Source: an uncultured Lachnospiraceae bacterium | Lineage (GTDB): Bacteria; Bacillota; Clostridia; Lachnospirales; Lachnospiraceae | Direction of reading: 5' to 3' | Length of the DNA: 15,480 nucleotides | Assembly: GCA_910586205.1 (NCBI GenBank) | Contig: CAJUGD010000054.1 | Location: 1 to 15,480 of the forward strand | Shown here: positions 12,783 to 15,480 of the stretch, piece by piece | How the letters are laid out: each line of letters starts with the position of its first letter | Position numbering within the stretch: the first letter of the stretch is position 1 | Translations under genes and position numbers: made by a program | Notes under the pieces: model-generated | What the model was told of the DNA's origin: nothing | Seen by the model: only the letters and a program-made list of their open reading frames with translations | Database searches by the model: none

Positions 12783-13712
12783 TCAGACTTCCTTTTTCAT
12801 CCGCAGTTCTGACCTGGCTTTCTTTTTCCCCCGCAATCCATACATGTTAAATTTTTCCAAAAACAGCTCTGCATCCCATATGCTCTGATAAAATATAAAT
12901 TCATAGGTAATACGGCGAAGTTCTGGTATTTTCTTTTCATATCTGCGCGCTCTCCATGGATGTCCTATGATCCGTTTTTTCATCTGATAAATCCGAAGAA
13001 GTCCAATAATGGTAGGGATATGAAGCCTCCCCCGTTCCGCGTTCAGCCAGTCAAACAGCATTTGGAAATAGCAGGGGTTCTCCCCCAACTGTCGGAACAG
13101 GCGGCTGTATCCCAGCAAATCCCAGCGTTCCATCAACTGCTTCCAATCAGAATCATCCTGAGGCGGATGATCCCTGCAAAAACTTTCTAAGAGTTTCATC
13201 TGCTCAAGCAGCTCCTCTAAACCCGTAAGCGCGGCAGCGGAAAACTGTGTCCGGTCCACTTGCTGCCAAGAAAAGGGATCCGGCGAGACAGGGAAGGAAG
13301 CATTTTCTTCCATCCCACGCTCTAACAGCTCATCCCAGCGTTTTGGGGAAAGGACACGCTCAGATGCCTGCTTATCTTCCCCTCCGGCCCGCAGCAGCTC
13401 ATCCCAGCATTCTGGCGAAAGGGAGCTTTCAGATGCCTCCTCCCTTTCCCCTCCATCCCGCAGCTGCTCATCCCACTGTCCGTGAGAAAAAGATTCATTT
13501 TCTCCCCCACGCTTCGGGGTATGGGATTCTTTTTTCTTATCTGCCCAGTCAAGGGCCTGTTCATAGGACTGATGCAGCAGACGAAACTCCTCCGGATGAT
13601 CTTCCGGATGGCACTCCCGGCATTTGCATGCATAGGCATGCCGAATAGCTCTTTTATCTGCAGTCGGCTCGATTCCAAGAGTCTCCCATATGGTTTGAAG
13701 TTGTCCGCTCAT
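12783..13712 (-). CDS. J-domain co-chaperone of the HscC-type Hsp70
   Basis: A 309-residue protein. Residues 6-55 form a J domain (IWETLGIEPTADKRAIRHAY, then ECHPEDHPEEFRLLHQSYEQAL), but the HPD tripeptide that stimulates Hsp70 ATPase reads HPE (35-37). Residues about 73-141 hold three tandem 23-residue units built on SP-x-x-WDELLRxGGE (tryptophans 80, 103, 126). Residues about 150-300 are helical and aromatic-rich with no domain I can name; no membrane segment. J proteins deliver substrates to Hsp70 and trigger its ATP hydrolysis. In E. coli the HscC Hsp70 is paired with the J proteins DjlB and DjlC. The ATG at 13712 overlaps the hsp70 stop by 4 nt (ATGA), with GGAG 8 nt upstream, so the two are translationally coupled and probably made in matched amounts. 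Confidence 0.88.
   Translation of the reverse strand: MSGQLQTIWETLGIEPTADKRAIRHAYACKCRECHPEDHPEEFRLLHQSYEQALDWADKKKESHTPKRGGENESFSHGQWDEQLRDGGEREEASESSLSPECWDELLRAGGEDKQASERVLSPKRWDELLERGMEENASFPVSPDPFSWQQVDRTQFSAAALTGLEELLEQMKLLESFCRDHPPQDDSDWKQLMERWDLLGYSRLFRQLGENPCYFQMLFDWLNAERGRLHIPTIIGLLRIYQMKKRIIGHPWRARRYEKKIPELRRITYEFIFYQSIWDAELFLEKFNMYGLRGKKKARSELRMKKEV
13290..13496 (-). repeat. Three tandem 69-bp units in the J-domain gene
   Basis: The plus strand shows the phrase CTCATCCCA three times at 69-bp spacing, each followed by related bases. It codes for the 23-residue WDELLRxGGE repeat. The copies are diverged, so the duplication is old and under some coding constraint. Confidence 0.8.
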
Positions 13713-15403
13713 GTCAGCTTCTCCAGTCCAAGCTTTTCTTCCAAATAATCAAAAATCGGCTCAACCTGCTTTTTTGCCGCACGAAGTTCTGCCAAAGATT
13801 TCCCATCCATAAGAGAACAGAGCCACTGGCTGTTGTTTTTCACAACCTCCCTGTCTCTTCCCAGAGATTCCTGGTACAGCCGATCCGCCCGTGCCAGAAG
13901 ATACTTTACCTGTTCTTCTTCCTGGGAAATATAATTCAGGTTTTTAAGCTGACATAACTTTTCCTCCAGTTCCTCATCGCTCATACGAATATGGCTGTTA
14001 AGGATCACTTTTCGCTGCTTCTGCCCGACGTGATTGACTGCCTCCACCTCCAGGATTCCATTAATATCATAGGTAAAGCGCACCTTTACAAAACGGGAAT
14101 CAGAACCAGCAGTCGGCATATCAAGATGCAGGGTTCCTAAAAACAGATTTTCACTGCAGTGCATGGATTCTCCCTGGAAGATATGAATCATTACATGGGT
14201 TTGCGTATCACTGCAAGGAGTATAGGTCTGCTCCCTGCTGAATGGAAGCACGCAATTTCGTTCTATCACTGGTGACAAAAGCAAATCCTGGCTGGAAGGA
14301 TCACGTACCCCAATCCCCAGCGTAAAGGGGCAAATATCCGTCAGAAGCACATCTCGGATTTCGTCCCTGCGCTCCTTAATCGCCCCATAGATCGCCGTGC
14401 CCCTGGCAACAATCTCATCCGGGTTTCCCTCCGTCACCGGAGCGATATCCATGAAATGGCGAATGTACTGGCGTATAACCGGCATACGGCAGGTGCCTCC
14501 CACCAGCACGATCCTGTCAATAACATCCACACCAACCGAAGCGTCCCGCAGCGCCTTTTGCACTACAGCTTCCATCCGTTTGAACAAAGGAGCGCCGATC
14601 CGTATCAGATCCTCCTGGGTCAAGATCATCCCCATCTTTCCCTCAGGCCCTTCCCATTCCATCATCCCCGCGTCCTTTTCCGTTAGCTGCCGTTTACACT
14701 GCTCTGCGCTTCGAAGCAAGGTCAGCCACTGAGCCAGTGTTAAGCTGCCCCTCTCTATTTTGTGCTCTCGGCAGAAATGCTCTGCAATCCGCTGATCAAA
14801 ATCATCGCCTCCTAAGTGATTATCCCCTGCTACTGCCATAATCTCCACCACCTGATCAAAGCACTCTACCACAGACACATCCAGCGTACCTCCTCCAAAA
14901 TCGATTACCAGAAATGTCTCGTCATTCTCCTCGTGAATGCTTCGGTATGCCAGAGCTGCTGCTGAAGGTTCATTGACAAGCCGCTCCACCCGCAATCCTG
15001 CCAAAAGTCCTGCCTGCTTTGTGGCAAAGCGCTGTTCATCATTAAAATACGCAGGGACGCTGATCACAGCTTCCTCTACCGCCTCACCCAGAAATTCCTC
15101 TGCATCCTGCTTTAGCTGCCGCAGAACCATAGCGGACAATTCCTGGGGCGTAAAGCCACGGCTTCCAAGATAAATCTTTCTGTTTGTTCCCATAAGTCTT
15201 TTAAAAGAAGCAGCGCTCTGCTCCGGATATAACGGGCGTTTCTCTTTTGCCACAATACCCACTAAAACCGCCCCGTCCTCCTCCGTCACCACGCTGGGCG
15301 TCAGGTAAGAACCAAAACGGTTGGGAATCAGAACTTCATGACCATCTTTCCATACAGCCGCCAGACTGTTTGTTGTTCCCAAATCAATTCCAATAACCGG
15401 CAT
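13709..15403 (-). CDS. hscC: HscC-type Hsp70 chaperone
   Basis: A 564-residue Hsp70, clearly shorter than DnaK (about 610-640) and close to E. coli HscC (556). ATPase domain 1-345: GIDLGTTNS (5-13), NEPSAAALAY (144-153), IDFGGGTLD (167-175) and LVGGTCRMP (300-308). Linker DVLLTDICPFTLGI (351-364). Substrate-binding beta domain about 365-505, then a short helical lid to 564 without the long C-terminal tail of DnaK. It binds unfolded segments in the cytosol and is cycled by ATP hydrolysis triggered by the J protein encoded next. The ATG at 15403 has AGGGAGG 7 nt upstream. No grpE or dnaJ is nearby, as expected for the HscC branch, which in E. coli works without GrpE. No CIRCE-like inverted repeat is seen in the 77 nt upstream. 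Confidence 0.92.
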   Translation of the reverse strand: MPVIGIDLGTTNSLAAVWKDGHEVLIPNRFGSYLTPSVVTEEDGAVLVGIVAKEKRPLYPEQSAASFKRLMGTNRKIYLGSRGFTPQELSAMVLRQLKQDAEEFLGEAVEEAVISVPAYFNDEQRFATKQAGLLAGLRVERLVNEPSAAALAYRSIHEENDETFLVIDFGGGTLDVSVVECFDQVVEIMAVAGDNHLGGDDFDQRIAEHFCREHKIERGSLTLAQWLTLLRSAEQCKRQLTEKDAGMMEWEGPEGKMGMILTQEDLIRIGAPLFKRMEAVVQKALRDASVGVDVIDRIVLVGGTCRMPVIRQYIRHFMDIAPVTEGNPDEIVARGTAIYGAIKERRDEIRDVLLTDICPFTLGIGVRDPSSQDLLLSPVIERNCVLPFSREQTYTPCSDTQTHVMIHIFQGESMHCSENLFLGTLHLDMPTAGSDSRFVKVRFTYDINGILEVEAVNHVGQKQRKVILNSHIRMSDEELEEKLCQLKNLNYISQEEEQVKYLLARADRLYQESLGRDREVVKNNSQWLCSLMDGKSLAELRAAKKQVEPIFDYLEEKLGLEKLT

Positions 15404-15480
15404 ATATATTCCTCCCTAACAGTACTAATAACTTCTCGGAATCTTCAGCCCTTATTTCATGGGGCTTTCAGAACCTATTT

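Noticed and set aside
13247..13648. Plus-strand frame with a repeated peptide pattern
   Set aside because: The repetition is the antisense image of the 69-bp repeat in the J-domain gene.

Overview
The window looks like chromosomal DNA from an anaerobic Firmicute, most likely a Clostridia/Lachnospiraceae member. This rests on strong AGGAGG-type ribosome binding sites, several TTG and GTG starts, a small C-terminal Rpn-type protein with EARG repeats, an HPr-like protein and A/T-rich gene borders. The genus cannot be fixed from the sequence alone.

Left part (1-7950, all minus strand): a cell-surface or flagellar glycan decoration locus in two blocks. The block transcribed first is an 852-residue protein (TagB/TarF-like glycerophosphotransferase domain plus a probable beta-propeller) overlapping by 4 nt a fusion of a TagD-like cytidylyltransferase with a Gfo/Idh/MocA oxidoreductase. 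The second block, visibly more A/T-rich, runs licD-like phosphotransferase, stand-alone cytidylyltransferase, PdxA-like dehydrogenase, a truncated TylF-like methyltransferase, then the start of another gene at the window edge. The logic is to make an oxidised or reduced small phosphate, activate it with CTP and transfer it as a phosphodiester onto a glycan. The blocks are separated by about 700 nt. That gap holds a compound hairpin, imperfect inverted repeats, and a degraded rpn-like nuclease gene from which a C-terminal small protein with a near-ideal ribosome binding site could still be made. Upstream of the 852-residue gene (7719-7950) are apparent broken remains of another gene and a sigma-D-like promoter match.

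Middle (8080-11559): a LysR-family regulator on the plus strand with its own promoter, then, convergent to it, a DinG/XPD-type iron-sulfur helicase with an N-terminal PD-(D/E)XK nuclease-like domain.

Right part (11677-15403, minus strand): an HPr-like protein lacking the phosphorylatable histidine, with a very good sigma-A promoter and an operator-like palindrome; a tRNA-Trp gene with its own promoter and terminator; and a two-gene operon of an HscC-type Hsp70 and a partner J-domain protein with a variant HPE motif and a 23-residue tandem repeat.

The most interesting items are the PdxA/cytidylyltransferase/LicD combination, the cytidylyltransferase-oxidoreductase fusion, the orphan RpnS-like small protein inside an inverted-repeat-bounded segment, and the HPr-like protein that keeps the regulatory serine but not the catalytic histidine.
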